A stretch of 29,435 bases of DNA. Source: Proteobacteria bacterium UBA6908 (GTDB lineage Bacteria; Pseudomonadota; Gammaproteobacteria; Acidiferrobacterales; UBA6901). Shown piece by piece: positions 15,121 through 21,971 of the stretch (its first letter is position 1; each line of letters begins with the position of its first letter). The DNA lies in NCBI GenBank assembly GCA_002451085.1, contig DKBE01000022.1, positions 235 to 29,669 on the forward strand, written 5' to 3'. The position numbers were made by a program, and so were the translations under genes. The notes beneath the pieces were generated by a model. It saw only the letters and a program-made list of their open reading frames with translations, searched no databases and had not been told where the DNA came from.

Positions 15121-15150
15121 AACGGGCGGCAACAGCCGCCCGTTTTTTTT
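15121..15150 (+). terminator. Strong intrinsic terminator
   Basis: AACGGGCGGC (15121-15130), loop AACA, GCCGCCCGTT (15135-15144): a 10-bp GC-rich stem running directly into eight T residues (15143-15150). It lies 25 bases after the stop of the two-repeat protein and before the end of the opposing DUF4136 gene, for which it lacks a matching T-tract. Confidence 0.92.
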
Positions 15151-15219
15151 GCCAAGTGTGGTGTGCGGACCCCAGGCTGGTGTTCAGCCAGGCCGTGGGT
15201 GATGCACGCAACGGAAGCG

Positions 15220-15804
15220 TTACTTGGCCTTCTTGTTCACGGGTGGAAATCGGCCCAGAACTTCGTTGACCACGGTGTTGATGATTTCAGTGCGTTTTTC
15301 CGGCGAATAATCCTCGCCGATCGTACGGTCGCCAGAACCGCGCCACACCAGCCGCTGTTGCCGGACATCGATGACATCGATGATCAAAGTACCAACCTTG
15401 TATTCCTCAACCGTGGTGCCGACGGGAAAGCCAGTGCTGATCCCGACACCGCCACGTGCTCCGTAGCGGCCATATCCCAGCGAGACCCGGCTGTCATGCA
15501 CCTGGGCACGACGTTCGACGGTCACGGTGTGGGTCACGAGAAAGTCAGCCCGGGCGGCTTCGACCATCTGATAACCGCGCGCCGCGAGATGTGCATCCAC
15601 GGCGGCCTGAATGCGCTCGTGCAACAGGCTGTTGCGCGCCTTTTCCTGGCGCTCGGCCTCTGTCGGGGGTGCCCAGGCATAGGAGTGGAACTGCTCAAAA
15701 TTCTCCTTCGGATCATAGTCGACTCGCACCTGCACACCGCTGTTGCAGCCGTGAAGCGACAGTACCATCAGCGCGGCAATGACCCACAGCATTTTTCGGA
15801 ACAT
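15220..15804 (-). CDS. DUF4136 family lipoprotein
   Basis: The 194-residue protein has a lipobox (LSLHGC, Cys20). The domain follows the DUF4136 pattern: VRVDYDPKENFEQFHSYAWA near the N-terminus, IQAAVDAHLAARGYQMVEAA, ADFLVTHTVTVERR, a Gly-rich loop YGRYGARGGVGISTGFPVG, and a late strand-helix with LIIDVIDVRQQRLVWRGSG ending in VNEVLGRFPP. The family is of unknown function and sits in the envelope. It is the last of four - strand genes, 79 bases after ecotin, and may be read from the lpxC promoter or its own. Confidence 0.85.
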   Translation of the reverse strand: MFRKMLWVIAALMVLSLHGCNSGVQVRVDYDPKENFEQFHSYAWAPPTEAERQEKARNSLLHERIQAAVDAHLAARGYQMVEAARADFLVTHTVTVERRAQVHDSRVSLGYGRYGARGGVGISTGFPVGTTVEEYKVGTLIIDVIDVRQQRLVWRGSGDRTIGEDYSPEKRTEIINTVVNEVLGRFPPVNKKAK

Positions 15805-15883
15805 GAACGTTCACCCTTGGGTTAGCAGTAAACCGCAACTTACTCCAATCTCTGTCTGCTGCCAATGCAAGGTGCGATCCGGT

Positions 15884-16381
15884 TCATTCCGGCGGCGCTT
15901 TCCCGGTGCGCGGTTCTGGTGACCAAATGCGGTACTGCACCTCAATGTCCTGTGGGACATAGACGACAATCGGCAATTTCGAGTTGTACGGCAGCCAGTC
16001 CCGTTGCGTGCCATTCGGGCCGAAGCGGACGCGGACCAGGTCCGTGCGTTTCGGTTCATCGGGCGGGCAGGCCATCAGTGTGGAAGCCGGGCCGCGCACG
16101 TTCTGGAGCACATAGTAGGGATAACCCCAACCCGGCACGACCTGACGCGACAACTCACCGGACAGGAACTGACGATTGCAGTCCACGGTCAGTGTCTTGC
16201 CGAGGATCAGTTCCACCCGGCGATCATCAGGAACATCGACGGCGGGCAGCCGAATGACGGTACGACGGTAACCGGGCTCGGGTTTGGGAAACGGCTTGAG
16301 GTCATCGGCCGACAACGCTTCGGCCGAAATGCCGCCGACCAGTCCGATGACGAGAACAAATGGAATCCACAGAGGCTTCAT
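15884..16381 (-). CDS. eco: Ecotin-family serine protease inhibitor
   Basis: The 165-residue protein has a signal peptide (MKPLWIPFVLVIGLVGGISA). The ecotin core is clear: LKPFPKPEPGYRRTVIRLP, RVELILGKTLTVDCN, GWGYPYYVL, STLMACP, YNSKLPIVVYVPQDIEVQYR and IW. Ecotin is a periplasmic dimer that inhibits chymotrypsin-fold serine proteases such as elastase and trypsin. The disulfide cysteines correspond to C68 and C105. By alignment with E. coli ecotin (P1 Met84, three residues before the second Cys), the P1 residue here is Leu102, with Met103 at P1'. I chose the ATG at 16381 since it gives a normal signal peptide; in-frame ATGs lie upstream. It starts 29 bases after the LpxC-like gene ends. Confidence 0.92.
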   Translation of the reverse strand: MKPLWIPFVLVIGLVGGISAEALSADDLKPFPKPEPGYRRTVIRLPAVDVPDDRRVELILGKTLTVDCNRQFLSGELSRQVVPGWGYPYYVLQNVRGPASTLMACPPDEPKRTDLVRVRFGPNGTQRDWLPYNSKLPIVVYVPQDIEVQYRIWSPEPRTGKAPPE

Positions 16382-16410
16382 GGTCGGTTGAATGATCCCC
16401 ATTACGCTTG

Positions 16411-17340
16411 TCAGACGATAGAACCGTAGATTAAACACGACACCGGTTTGGATCCAGTGCGCCCGACCGTGGTCTTCCGTGTGCGATGCGCATCCACCGT
16501 CGTGTTTTCTACTGCACGGCGCTCGAACATAGCCTGCAACAATGACTGGTAAATCATCGGACTGGCTTCAATGGCGCGTATGTACCCCGCCAGAGGAGCG
16601 CCGGCGAGCTTCAGGTGACCGAGCAGGTCGATCATCCGGGGCATCAGCGCCTCGGGCAGCGTGGCGATGTCTGATAGCGGGCGCGCCACACCTGCTCCCC
16701 ACGGTGGGGCGGACGCAGTACCTTCATCGTCATTTGTCCGTGACCGAACAGTGAGCGATGGAGGGTCAAGATTGCAGTAGAGCGCGGCGCATTCCGTTTG
16801 AATTGGCGTCCCCGGCTGCGCCAAAGTCTGGCAGACCGAGGCGTGAAACTCGGTGGCTGGCGACAGCGTCGCGTACCCAAAGCGGTCGCGGACTTCCACC
16901 TTGTCAACCACACGCAGCAGCCGGCGCGGCATCGATTGGGCATGCACACCGGTGGCGTCCAGCAGATCGAGATAGCACTGGAAATCGCTGATCGCGGAGG
17001 GGATCTGTGGACCGTGTACATCGACCACGGCATTGTCGATGCCGGCAACCTGCAGGGCAGCCAGCAGCGGTATGGCTCCGCGCAGGGTTACACCGTGCCG
17101 GTCACCCAGTACGGTTCCGCCCTGGGAGTGGATCACTGAATCCAGTCGTGCCGGAAACGTGCTGACGATTTGAGCGGCATTGTGGTAGACAATGCGCACG
17201 CCGGTATCTGCATCGGCGGGATGCACCACAACCCGGTCTGACCGGCGCCGGCGTAACTCCCGGCATTTCCATGCCGTTGATTGTTTCAGGGTGTGCTGAA
17301 CGACAGAAGCCGTGGTCGCAACGTCCATGCTGTAGGTCAT
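16411..17340 (-). CDS. LpxC-like pseudoenzyme (degenerate deacetylase paralogue)
   Basis: The 309-residue protein is recognisably built like LpxC but lacks the active site. The N-terminal region keeps VVQHTLK and ADADTGVRIVYHN, and HGVTLRGAIPLLAALQVAGI aligns with HGVTVGTVEHLLAALHGCEI of the preceding LpxC, so the Glu-His pair (E88-H89) is replaced by Ile-Pro. In the C-terminal half EALMPRMIDLLGHLKLAG aligns with EFARHKLLDCVGDLALLG: zinc His246 becomes Pro, only Asp250 is kept, and Asp254 becomes His. The catalytic His273 position is Pro. Deacetylation is therefore not expected; an LpxC-binding or regulatory role is an inference. Its ATG overlaps the lpxC stop (ATGA, 17340-17337), implying translational coupling and possibly fixed stoichiometry. 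The frame is intact over 930 bases, so it is not a decaying pseudogene. Confidence 0.82.
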   Translation of the reverse strand: MTYSMDVATTASVVQHTLKQSTAWKCRELRRRRSDRVVVHPADADTGVRIVYHNAAQIVSTFPARLDSVIHSQGGTVLGDRHGVTLRGAIPLLAALQVAGIDNAVVDVHGPQIPSAISDFQCYLDLLDATGVHAQSMPRRLLRVVDKVEVRDRFGYATLSPATEFHASVCQTLAQPGTPIQTECAALYCNLDPPSLTVRSRTNDDEGTASAPPWGAGVARPLSDIATLPEALMPRMIDLLGHLKLAGAPLAGYIRAIEASPMIYQSLLQAMFERRAVENTTVDAHRTRKTTVGRTGSKPVSCLIYGSIV

Positions 17341-18335
17341 GGGGTATCTCCCGTATTGGGCCCGGATCCGGTGGCGCGCCAGGCGGGTACGGCCGACTCG
17401 TCAAGTGACGTTGCAGCCGTCACGGTGGCCGCTTGCGGGGCGTCGCCATCCAGCGTGATCAGGCTGCTCGCGTCGGTTGCCGATTCCAGCGCACGCAGTA
17501 ATTGGTGGCACAGCCGGTGTCCGGGTTTGTGCGCCACCAGATGGCCGACCACGGGCATGCCGAGCAGTGCCAGATCGCCGACGCAGTCGAGCAACTTGTG
17601 GCGTGCGAACTCGTCCGGAAAACGCAGTCCTTCTTCGTTCACGATGTTGGGTCCGTCGATCAGAATGGCGCTGCGCAGCGAGCCGCCGACGGCCAGGCCA
17701 CGATCACGCAGCGCCTGCAGTTCGTGCGCAAAGCCGAAAGTCCGGGCCGGGGCAATCTCGCGCGCAAAGCTGTCGGGGTTCAGCGCCAACGCGTAGCGCT
17801 GGCGGCCGATCGCCGGGCTCGGAAAATCAATCTCGATGGTCATGCGTGCCTGCACGCCGGGCAGCATCACCGCGTAACGGTCACTCTCGGAGGCCACGAC
17901 CGGACGCGTAATGAATAGCGCTCGCCGTGGTTCTGATTGGCGCACGGAGCCGAGCTGCTGCAGCAGCAACACGAACGGCGCCGCGCTGCCATCCATGATC
18001 GGCACCTCGGGTCCGTCCAGTTCGATCACGGCGTTGTCAATTTCGCAGCCATGCAGTGCCGCCAGCAGGTGTTCCACCGTGCCGACCGTCACGCCGTGTT
18101 CGTTGGCGAGCATCGTGCATAGCTCGGATTCCACCAGGTAGTGCCAGTGGGCCGGCACCACGCGCCGGTCGCTGCTCACATCGGTGCGCACGAAGCGTAT
18201 GCCGCTATCGGGCGGGGCTGGACGCAACCGCAGGCAAACCCGTTGACCGCTGTGTAAACCACGTCCAACACAGGTGATTTCACCGGACAGCGTGTGCTGC
18301 CACGATGGCTTGCGTGATTGGTAGTTCGTTAACAT
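17337..18335 (-). CDS. lpxC: UDP-3-O-acyl-N-acetylglucosamine deacetylase
   Basis: The 332-residue protein is the zinc deacetylase that catalyses the committed step of lipid A synthesis in the cytoplasm. Family motifs are complete: QHTLSGEITCVGRGLHSG, VGTVEHLLAALHGCEIDNA (E88, H89), LDGPEVPIMDGSAAPFV, ARTFGFAHELQALRDRGLA, EFARHKLLDCVGDLAL (zinc H246 and D250, D254) and KPGHRLCHQLL (H273). It is about 25 residues longer than the usual ~305 because of a C-terminal tail. GGAGG lies 6 bases before the ATG. It is not in the cell-division cluster where the housekeeping lpxC normally sits, but in an apparent operon with an LpxC-like pseudoenzyme and ecotin, divergent from an AraC-type regulator. It may be a second lpxC; the window cannot show whether another exists. 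Confidence 0.95.
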   Translation of the reverse strand: MLTNYQSRKPSWQHTLSGEITCVGRGLHSGQRVCLRLRPAPPDSGIRFVRTDVSSDRRVVPAHWHYLVESELCTMLANEHGVTVGTVEHLLAALHGCEIDNAVIELDGPEVPIMDGSAAPFVLLLQQLGSVRQSEPRRALFITRPVVASESDRYAVMLPGVQARMTIEIDFPSPAIGRQRYALALNPDSFAREIAPARTFGFAHELQALRDRGLAVGGSLRSAILIDGPNIVNEEGLRFPDEFARHKLLDCVGDLALLGMPVVGHLVAHKPGHRLCHQLLRALESATDASSLITLDGDAPQAATVTAATSLDESAVPAWRATGSGPNTGDTP

Positions 18336-18350
18336 GATGGCCTCCGCTAC

Positions 18351-18382
18351 GGTTCAGTCATGTGCTGGTGTTAGAATGAACC
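18351..18382. repeat. Inverted repeat GGTTCA-N20-TGAACC upstream of lpxC
   Basis: GGTTCA (18351-18356) and TGAACC (18377-18382) are 20 bases apart in the divergent region, 16 bases before the lpxC start codon. Arms are short, so chance is possible. The centre spacing of 26 bases is not a multiple of a helical turn. Confidence 0.2.
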
Positions 18383-18420
18383 TGCACATCCAAACCGGCC
18401 TGCCGGAGCCCGCCAAACTG

Positions 18421-18476
18421 TTGTCCCGGGCGCTTGACCGAAAGCGCCGAACGTTTGTCCCGGAGCGACCGAAAAG
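18421..18476. promoter_or_regulatory. Tandem direct repeat, candidate AraC-family operator
   Basis: TTGTCCCGGGCGCTTGACCG plus AAAG at 18421-18444 is repeated imperfectly as TTGTCCCGGAGCGACCGAAA plus AG at 18455-18476. The first nine bases are identical and the tail ACCGAAA(A)G is shared. The period is 34 bases, about three helical turns, and the second copy ends at the ribosome site of the araC-type gene. Direct repeats of this kind are the usual binding pattern of AraC-family dimers, so this may control the regulator itself and the divergent lpxC operon (inference). Confidence 0.55.
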
Positions 18477-18485
18477 GGAGGTCTG

Positions 18486-19514
18486 TTGCACACCACGACA
18501 ATCGCCTCATGGGCAGCCATCATCTGGCGGGCGCTGGAAGCGCGCGGCATCGCACCGGACCCGGTATTTCTGCGTGCCGGCATCGATCCCGTTCATCTGC
18601 AGGATGCCGGTGCGCGTCTCCCGCTATCGGCCATGACGCGGCTCTGGCAACTGGCGGTAGAGGCAACCGCGGATCCGTGCTTTGGCCTGAGCGCCGGCCA
18701 GCACGTGCATCCCACCACTTTCCACGGCCTCGGTTACGCCTGGTTCGCCAGCCACACACTGCGTGAGGCGCTGGATCGATTTGTGCGCTATACCCGTTTG
18801 GTCTCCACGGCGCTGACATTGCGAACCGTGGCCGTGGGCCAGGAAGTGGAGTTGATTTTCGACCCCGTGGGGAAAAAGCCGCCCGCGCCAGCCGCGGGCG
18901 ACGCCGGCATGGCGGCACTGGTTGCCCTGTGCCGCACCAGTTACGGGGATGCATTCGCGCCGCTGCACGTGCGCTTCCAGCGCCCGCCGCCGGAATGCCA
19001 AGAACAGTTCGCGGCGCTCTTCCGCGCACCGATCACTTTCAATGCGCCGGACACCGCGATGGTCTTTGCCGCCGCCGACCTCGATGGCGTGCTGCCGACC
19101 GGCAACGCCGAGCTGGCGCGCGCCGCCGATGAGGTGATCCTGAAATATCTGGCGCGCTTCGATCGCGAAGATATCGTCACCCAGGCACGGATGACGCTCA
19201 TGGAACTGCTGCCGTCCGGCAAGACCGGCGCGACGCATGTGGCCGAGGCGCTGCACCTCAGCGTGCGTAACCTGCAGCGCAAGCTCGCCCGCCACGGCAC
19301 CAGCGTGGCGAAGCTCACTGAGGAAATACGCCGCGAGCTCGCCGATCAATATGTCCGCAATTCGCGGCTCTCGGTGGGCGAAATCACCTACCTGCTGGGT
19401 TTCTCCGAGCCTGCCAGCTTCACGCGCGCGTTCCACCGCTGGCACGGCATGTCACCCAGCGCCTGCCGAAAATCCCTGAGTGCGAGCCACCACAACGACT
19501 CTCCTGCCGGCTAG
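18486..19514 (+). CDS. AraC-family transcriptional regulator
   Basis: The 342-residue protein has an N-terminal 'arabinose-binding' type domain of the OruR/ArgR-like class (PDPVFLRAGIDPVHLQDAGA, LWQLAVEATADPCFGLSAGQ, TTFHGLGYAWFASHTLREAL). A C-terminal double helix-turn-helix follows from ~235: VAEALHLSVRNLQRKLARHG for the first, then GEITYLLGFSEPASFTRAFH with RWHGMSPSACRK for the second, the AraC signature. The start is a TTG at 18486, because GGGAGG at 18476-18481 lies 4 bases upstream and no ATG fits. It is divergent from lpxC with a shared 150-base control region containing the direct repeat. Regulation of the lpxC unit is likely by position but unproven. Confidence 0.9.
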   Translation: MHTTTIASWAAIIWRALEARGIAPDPVFLRAGIDPVHLQDAGARLPLSAMTRLWQLAVEATADPCFGLSAGQHVHPTTFHGLGYAWFASHTLREALDRFVRYTRLVSTALTLRTVAVGQEVELIFDPVGKKPPAPAAGDAGMAALVALCRTSYGDAFAPLHVRFQRPPPECQEQFAALFRAPITFNAPDTAMVFAAADLDGVLPTGNAELARAADEVILKYLARFDREDIVTQARMTLMELLPSGKTGATHVAEALHLSVRNLQRKLARHGTSVAKLTEEIRRELADQYVRNSRLSVGEITYLLGFSEPASFTRAFHRWHGMSPSACRKSLSASHHNDSPAG

Positions 19515-19564
19515 TGCCGGACCGGGCTGGCGATGACCCGGCCACAGGAGTAGCGTAAGGCCCC

Positions 19565-20596
19565 ATGTGCTACTCCGCCGTGGTCGTCCAAAACCTCGAC
19601 CTGCTCGCGCACAAGGCCAGGGCCCGCGCGGATGTCGAGCTGTTTGCCGAATTGTTTGCGCGTCGCGCCGCTGGCGAGGACATCAAGCTGGCTCGTGCAC
19701 TGGAAGCCAACTTTCTCGCTCCGGCCAGTGCCGTGGAAAAGCGCATTGCCGCCGACATCAAGGCCTTTCACGCCGCCCAGGCCGGTGCGTGGGAATCCGA
19801 ACTCTTCAAGCAGAAAAAGCGCCTGGCCGATGCTGCGCGCAAGCTCAAGAGCCGCGCCACGAAAAAAGCGACGGAAGACCGGCGCATCGCCAACAACAAG
19901 ATCGAGTGGTTGCTCAACAAGCTCACTGATCTCAAACGCACCCAGCCCAAACCCGCTGACCAGCGCATCTTTCCCTTCTGGTATGCGCCAGTGGTGGTGG
20001 AAGCGGGCGGCCAGCGCCTGATCCGGCCCATGCGCTATCACCTGCGCGCCCAGGGCAAGCCGGCCGGCACCGACCATCGGTACCCCGGCCTGTACAACGC
20101 GCGGCGCGACAACCTGGAAGGTTATTGGAAAAATCTCTTCGGCCAACATCACGCCGTGTGCCTGGTGGAAAGCTTTTACGAAAACGTGGCGCTTCACGAC
20201 TTTGAAAAGCGCGCACTGCGCGAAGGCGAAAAGCCGCAGAACCTGGTGCTGCATTTCAATCCGACCGTCAGGGATGGCGGAAGTGCCGCGCGCGAAGCCG
20301 TCCCGACGGGGACAAACGCAGGAGCAGGCTTGCGGTCGCAACCGGCCAACGACATGCTGGTGGCCTGTCTGTGGGATTGCTGGCAACAAAAGGGTGAGCC
20401 GGATCTTTATTCCTTCGCCGCCATCACCGACGAACCCCCGCCGGAAGTGGCCGCCACCGGCCACAATCGCTGCATCATCCCGCTCAAGCCCGATAATGTC
20501 AGCACCTGGCTTACTCCAGGCGCTGACCTCGGCACGTATTACGCACTCCTGGATAACCGTGAAAAGCCATACTATGCGCACGAACTGGCGGCCTGA
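19565..20596 (+). CDS. SRAP (YedK/HMCES) family abasic-site crosslink protein
   Basis: The 343-residue protein begins MCYSAVV, exposing Cys2, the residue that forms the DNA-protein crosslink with abasic sites in single-stranded DNA. Other active-site positions are present: N178 in LYNARRDN, E206 in VESFYEN, and H300 in GHNRCIIPL. E. coli YedK is ~222 residues; this one is longer because a charged, probably coiled-coil segment is inserted at roughly 55-125 (FKQKKRLADAARKLKSRATK and NNKIEWLLNKLTDLK). There is also a loop at ~233-262 (TVRDGGSAAREAVPTGTNAG). The family shields abasic sites at stalled forks. It starts 51 bases after the AraC-type gene, perhaps co-transcribed. Confidence 0.9.
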   Translation: MCYSAVVVQNLDLLAHKARARADVELFAELFARRAAGEDIKLARALEANFLAPASAVEKRIAADIKAFHAAQAGAWESELFKQKKRLADAARKLKSRATKKATEDRRIANNKIEWLLNKLTDLKRTQPKPADQRIFPFWYAPVVVEAGGQRLIRPMRYHLRAQGKPAGTDHRYPGLYNARRDNLEGYWKNLFGQHHAVCLVESFYENVALHDFEKRALREGEKPQNLVLHFNPTVRDGGSAAREAVPTGTNAGAGLRSQPANDMLVACLWDCWQQKGEPDLYSFAAITDEPPPEVAATGHNRCIIPLKPDNVSTWLTPGADLGTYYALLDNREKPYYAHELAA

Positions 20597-20685
20597 GGTC
20601 CGCGTGGTCAGCCTGGACGTGTCCATGCCGTGGGTCCGGGCGCACGGTTGTTGCCCGGGCTTTGATTAACTCAAATTCACTCCAC

Positions 20686-21129
20686 ATGCCTGAAGTTATC
20701 GGAATCGACCATATCTATATAACGGTCTCGAACCTGGAAAGGTCGGAAGCGTTCTACGATGTGGTCATGAAGGTGCTCGGGTTTCACAAGAGCCAGTTTC
20801 AACTCAATGGCGAGCCGCATATCCACTATTTCAACCGCCACTTCAGCTATGTGCTTCGGCCTGCCCGGAACGCCGATGCCCATAACCCCTATGCGCCGGG
20901 CCTGCATCATTTCTGCCTGCGTGTGGAGGGCGAAAACGAAGTGAACGAAGCCGCCAGAAGGCTAACGGATCTGAATATTTCAGTGAGCGATCCCCGGCAC
21001 TATCCCGAATACGCGCCGGATTATTTCGCCATTTACTTCTCTGATCCCGATGGGTTGCGACTGGAAATCACCAACTATCGACAAGAACGACGGCAGCGAC
21101 ATGATGATTGGGATTGGATCGAGTCGTGA
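20686..21129 (+). CDS. VOC-family (glyoxalase/dioxygenase fold) protein
   Basis: The 147-residue single VOC domain starts VIGIDHIYITVSNLERSEAF with YDVVMKVLGF, and continues with GLHHFCLRVEGENEVNEAAR and the end motif FSDPDGLRLEITNY. These supply the usual metal ligands (His of DHIYI, His of LHHF, Glu of LEIT). Substrate cannot be assigned; the family includes lactoylglutathione lyases, fosfomycin-resistance enzymes and extradiol dioxygenases. The ATG at 20686 is chosen because the family domain starts 5 residues later; an upstream TTG at 20662 is possible. There is no clear ribosome site. Confidence 0.87.
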   Translation: MPEVIGIDHIYITVSNLERSEAFYDVVMKVLGFHKSQFQLNGEPHIHYFNRHFSYVLRPARNADAHNPYAPGLHHFCLRVEGENEVNEAARRLTDLNISVSDPRHYPEYAPDYFAIYFSDPDGLRLEITNYRQERRQRHDDWDWIES

Positions 21130-21313
21130 TATACCATCTTCACGACCGGGCACAGGCAGCCAGTGATTCCCGTGGGGATAGAGCAGTATGTCGTGCAGTG
21201 CTGGGTACTTCGCTTTGAAGACTTCACGGCGACCTAGTGCGATACTATCGGGTACCAGCGTGCCCAGTCCTGGTTTCTGACGTCCTATCGACCCAACAAC
21301 GTGAGGCCCAGTC

Positions 21314-21826
21314 ATGTCCAAGACCAGCGCCATCCTGATGTCTGCCGTGCTCGCCACCATTGCCAGCGCACCCGCCACAGCCGCGAATGTCGCCGGTGTC
21401 TTCAGCCAGGGAAACACCCACCTGTCCGTGGTCGTCGGCAATGGCTACGCCTTTAACGACAGCTACCTCGTGCTCGGTGCCGGAATCAGTTATTACCTGG
21501 TTGATGGTCTCAACATCGGCGTAAGCGCCGAAGCCTGGACCGGCGGCGATCCCACCATCTACAAGGTCATGCCGTCGGTGCAGTACGTGTTCTACCAGGT
21601 CCCGAACGTGTCACCCTATATTGGCGCGTTTTATCGCCGCACGTTCATTGACAAGCTGCCGGATCTCGATTCTTTCGGTGGCCGCGCCGGCGTGTACGTT
21701 GCCGTGGGGCGCAGTGCCTACTTCGGCGTCGGGGCCGTGTACGAGAGCTATATGGACTGCAACAAGGCCACCTATCGTGAATGTTCAGACGTCTACCCGG
21801 AGGTCAGCTTTACCCTCGCGTTCTGA
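21314..21826 (+). CDS. Small secreted beta-barrel protein
   Basis: The 170-residue protein has a signal peptide (MSKTSAILMSAVLATIASAP, cleavage near ATAAN). About eight alternating strands follow: HLSVVVGNGYAFNDSYLVLG, AGISYYLVDGLNIGVSAEAW, MPSVQYVFYQV, GVYVAVGRSAYFGVGAVYES, and a terminal YPEVSFTLAF ending in Phe, as outer-membrane barrels do. Two cysteines near the end (MDCNKATYRECSD) may pair. The family is not recognised. GTGAGG lies 8 bases before the ATG. The 184 bases upstream hold no clear gene. Confidence 0.65.
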   Translation: MSKTSAILMSAVLATIASAPATAANVAGVFSQGNTHLSVVVGNGYAFNDSYLVLGAGISYYLVDGLNIGVSAEAWTGGDPTIYKVMPSVQYVFYQVPNVSPYIGAFYRRTFIDKLPDLDSFGGRAGVYVAVGRSAYFGVGAVYESYMDCNKATYRECSDVYPEVSFTLAF

Positions 21827-21971
21827 ACGGCGCGCATGCCGTGGCCGGGTCAGCCGGGGCCACCGTTGCGGTAGAATCAACACCGTCATGTTGCGAAACC
21901 CGGAATGACCCGCCCGCCACCGATCCCGTGCGGAGCCCCCACCTGAGCCCAACGGCACCAAGGCCTTCACC

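Noticed and set aside
19511..20626. - strand open frame of 371 codons
   Set aside because: It is antisense to the SRAP gene, whose catalytic residues are clear on the + strand.
20980..21441. - strand open frame with a protein-like stretch (KAKYPALHDILLYPHGNHWL)
   Set aside because: It overlaps the ends of the VOC and small barrel genes. The stretch over 21130-21313 could be a relic of a lost gene, but I recognise no family and have no second line of support.
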